Source: Deltaproteobacteria bacterium
GTDB taxonomy: Bacteria; Myxococcota_A; Bradymonadia; UBA7976; VGTA01
Direction of reading: 5' to 3'
Assembly: GCA_016874875.1 (NCBI GenBank)
Contig: VGTA01000198.1
Span: forward strand, 1-6,407
Length of the DNA stretch: 6,407 bases
Shown here piece after piece: positions 5,290 to 6,407 of this stretch (its first letter is position 1; every line of letters begins with the position of its first letter). Made by a program: the position numbers and the translations under genes. A model generated the notes under the pieces. That model saw only the letters and a list, made by a program, of their open reading frames with translations, did no database searches and was not told the DNA's origin.

Positions 5290-6407
5290 CTAGCCCTGCT
5301 GGAACATGAACGGGTACTTGATCGTCACCGCCCCGCCCGTGGGCTTGGGGAACGAGATGGTCTTGATCACCCCCATCACGCACTGCGACAGCGCCGGGTC
5401 GCCGAGGCTCGAGCTCTCCTCGCGCACGGCGCCCACCTTGCCGTCCGCCCCGATCTCCCACGCCAGCTTGAGCATGCCGCTGAGGTTGGGCTTGCTGAGG
5501 AGCTGGCGCTCGTAGCAGGCGGAGATCTTGGCCTGCTTGGCCTGGATGGCGCGGTGGACGGCCTCCTTGTCGAGGGCGCCGCCGGTGAGGCGGACGGCGC
5601 TCTTGAGCGTCTTGACCGCCCCCTTGATCACCCGCGCCCCCGCCTTGGGCGCTAGGCGCCCCGCCCCGCCCCCGCCGCCCCCGCCGCCGAGCCCGAGCCC
5701 GAGCCCCGCGCCGCCCCCGCCCCCGAGGCTGACGTCGCCGCCCGCGTCCCCGAAGGCGGAGCCGAGGGCGAGGGCGGAGGCGCCGCTGCCGAGGGCGGCG
5801 CTGGCGTCGCCGAGCCCGAGCTTGCCCTGCTCGGCGCCGCTCGTGAGGAAGGCCGCCAGGGCGCTCACCGCCGCCTTGCCGCGCCCAAAGCGCTCGCTGG
5901 CGAGAGCGCGCGCCTCGTCGCGCGAGGAGGGCGCGGGGGCGCGGGGGGCGAGGTCGGGGGGCGGGGGCGCCGCCTCCTCCGCCTCCTCCGCCTCCTCCTC
6001 ATCCTCCTCCTTGGGCGGCTCCGGCGGCGTCTGCCTCTTGGGCTCCACGATCACCTGCACGAAGCGGTTCGCCGCCACCGCCACCGCCGAGGGGGGGTCA
6101 TGGCGGCGGGCGGCGTGGGCGCCGATGAGGACGGCGAGGTGGGCGAGCAGCGCGAACGAGAAGGCGCCGAGCGCCAGGGGGTCCACCCGGGGGATGGGGA
6201 GGCGGGGGCGCCAGCGCGGCGTGGGCTCATAGGAGAGCGACACGAAAGCGCCCAGCGCCCCCCGCGCCACCAGGGCGCGCCCCCCAGGCCCGAGGAGCGC
6301 GAGGCGCGCGGGGCCGGCGGCGAGCGGCACGCGCGGCGCCCCCGCCCCCTCCTGCACCCACCCCCACGCCCCCTCCGGCACGTGCAGCGCCACCCCCCCC
6401 CCCGAGG
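5290..6407 (-). CDS. TonB-like envelope protein with AgmX/PglI-type C-terminal domain (N-terminus outside the window)
   Basis: The frame is open to the right edge, so the gene is 5'-partial. Numbering below starts at the in-frame GTG at 6393. Seen in order: a short domain with LHVPEG..V..G....VPLAAG (3-28), resembling the sensor-like region that precedes the membrane span in related proteins; one membrane span (about 72-93, LALGAFSFALLAHLAVLIGA); an acidic/proline linker (122-154, with EEAEEAEEA); a glycine-rich stretch (217-245); and a C-terminal domain (about 275-367) with ISACYERQL..P.LSG, EIGADGKV, SSSLGDPALSQCV and ISFPKPTGGAVTIKYPF. That last domain matches the Myxococcota AgmX/PglI C-terminal family, including the Cys293/Cys338 pair. 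AgmX and PglI are named for gliding motility in Myxococcus, but many paralogues carry this tail and a TonB-like, periplasm-spanning role is only inferred. It is convergent with the GH92 operon and is not part of it. Confidence 0.85.
   Translation of the reverse strand, partial: SGGGVALHVPEGAWGWVQEGAGAPRVPLAAGPARLALLGPGGRALVARGALGAFVSLSYEPTPRWRPRLPIPRVDPLALGAFSFALLAHLAVLIGAHAARRHDPPSAVAVAANRFVQVIVEPKRQTPPEPPKEEDEEEAEEAEEAAPPPPDLAPRAPAPSSRDEARALASERFGRGKAAVSALAAFLTSGAEQGKLGLGDASAALGSGASALALGSAFGDAGGDVSLGGGGGAGLGLGLGGGGGGGGAGRLAPKAGARVIKGAVKTLKSAVRLTGGALDKEAVHRAIQAKQAKISACYERQLLSKPNLSGMLKLAWEIGADGKVGAVREESSSLGDPALSQCVMGVIKTISFPKPTGGAVTIKYPFMFQQG
5971..5997 (-). repeat. 9-bp tandem repeat x3 (Glu-Glu-Ala) in the acidic linker
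   Basis: Three perfect copies of CGCCTCCTC on the + strand (GAGGAGGCG on the coding strand) encode repeated Glu-Glu-Ala in the linker after the membrane span. Further GAG/GAT codons flank it at 5998-6012. As in the other genes here, the repeat unit is a multiple of three. Confidence 0.9.
6393..6403 (-). repeat. Eleven-base G homopolymer in the coding strand
   Basis: Eleven consecutive C on the + strand (G on the coding strand) fall inside the open frame of the AgmX/PglI-like gene, encoding Gly-Gly-Gly and the first base of Val in the frame used here. The last G is also the first base of the in-frame GTG at 6393. A change of one base would shift the frame ahead of the membrane span. Confidence 0.9.

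Noticed and set aside
5261..5292. Bidirectional intrinsic terminator between the convergent genes
   Set aside because: The gap is only 21 bp, and I see no stable hairpin followed by a T-tract on either strand. The repeated CTGAGC is direct, not inverted.
5528..6232. 234-codon open frame on the + strand
   Set aside because: It is opposite the AgmX/PglI-like gene, whose C-terminal domain is well conserved. The + strand product is Ser/Pro/Ala/Arg-rich and has no recognised motif.
6391..6393. GTG at 6393 as the true start of the - strand gene
   Set aside because: The frame stays open through the G tract to the window edge, and the first residues look like the middle of a domain, so the real start is more likely outside.

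Overview
The window is very GC-rich, with strong third-position G/C bias, and is packed with coding sequence. It holds two genes on the + strand that overlap at their stop and start codons, then one convergent gene on the - strand that runs off the right edge. Three protein-level marks suggest a Myxococcota bacterium (myxobacteria or a relative such as Bradymonadia or Polyangia). The first is MopE-type CDGxDxDCDxxxDE motifs with thrombospondin type 3 repeats. The second is a GC-plus-hydrophobic-plus-Arg C-terminus of the MYXO-CTERM kind. The third is an AgmX/PglI-type C-terminal domain. Species cannot be told from the sequence.

Positions 2-2758 (+) encode a 918-residue exported mosaic protein. 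In order it has a signal peptide whose hydrophobic core is ten perfect Ala-Leu-Thr repeats, a prenyltransferase/squalene-cyclase-like helical toroid, calcium-type TSP3 repeats, three MopE-like motifs, nine four-cysteine repeats, a Gly/Ala/Pro linker and a MYXO-CTERM-like anchor. Positions 2758-5268 (+) encode an 836-residue predicted lipoprotein of glycoside hydrolase family 92 (exo-alpha-mannosidase family). Its start codon shares one base with the stop of the first gene, so the two are very probably co-transcribed and translationally coupled. Positions 5290-6407 (-) encode the C-terminal part of a TonB-like envelope protein with one membrane span, an acidic/proline-rich linker, a glycine-rich stretch and an AgmX/PglI-type domain. 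Its true start lies beyond the window.

The coupled pair reads as a cell-surface unit: a repeat-rich, probably calcium-binding surface protein beside a mannosidase tethered by a lipid. Capture and trimming of mannose-rich glycans, from prey, fungi or polysaccharide, is a reasonable inference but is not shown by the sequence. The most unusual signal is at the DNA level. Short in-frame tandem repeats sit exactly in the export and anchoring segments: 9 bp x10 in the signal peptide of gene 1, 24 bp x3 just after the predicted lipobox of gene 2, and 12 bp x2 in the C-terminal sorting region of gene 1. Their lengths are all multiples of three, so slippage would change the length of export, tether or anchor segments without breaking the reading frame.

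There is no non-coding stretch longer than 21 bp between genes, and no RNA gene, CRISPR array or transposable element was seen.
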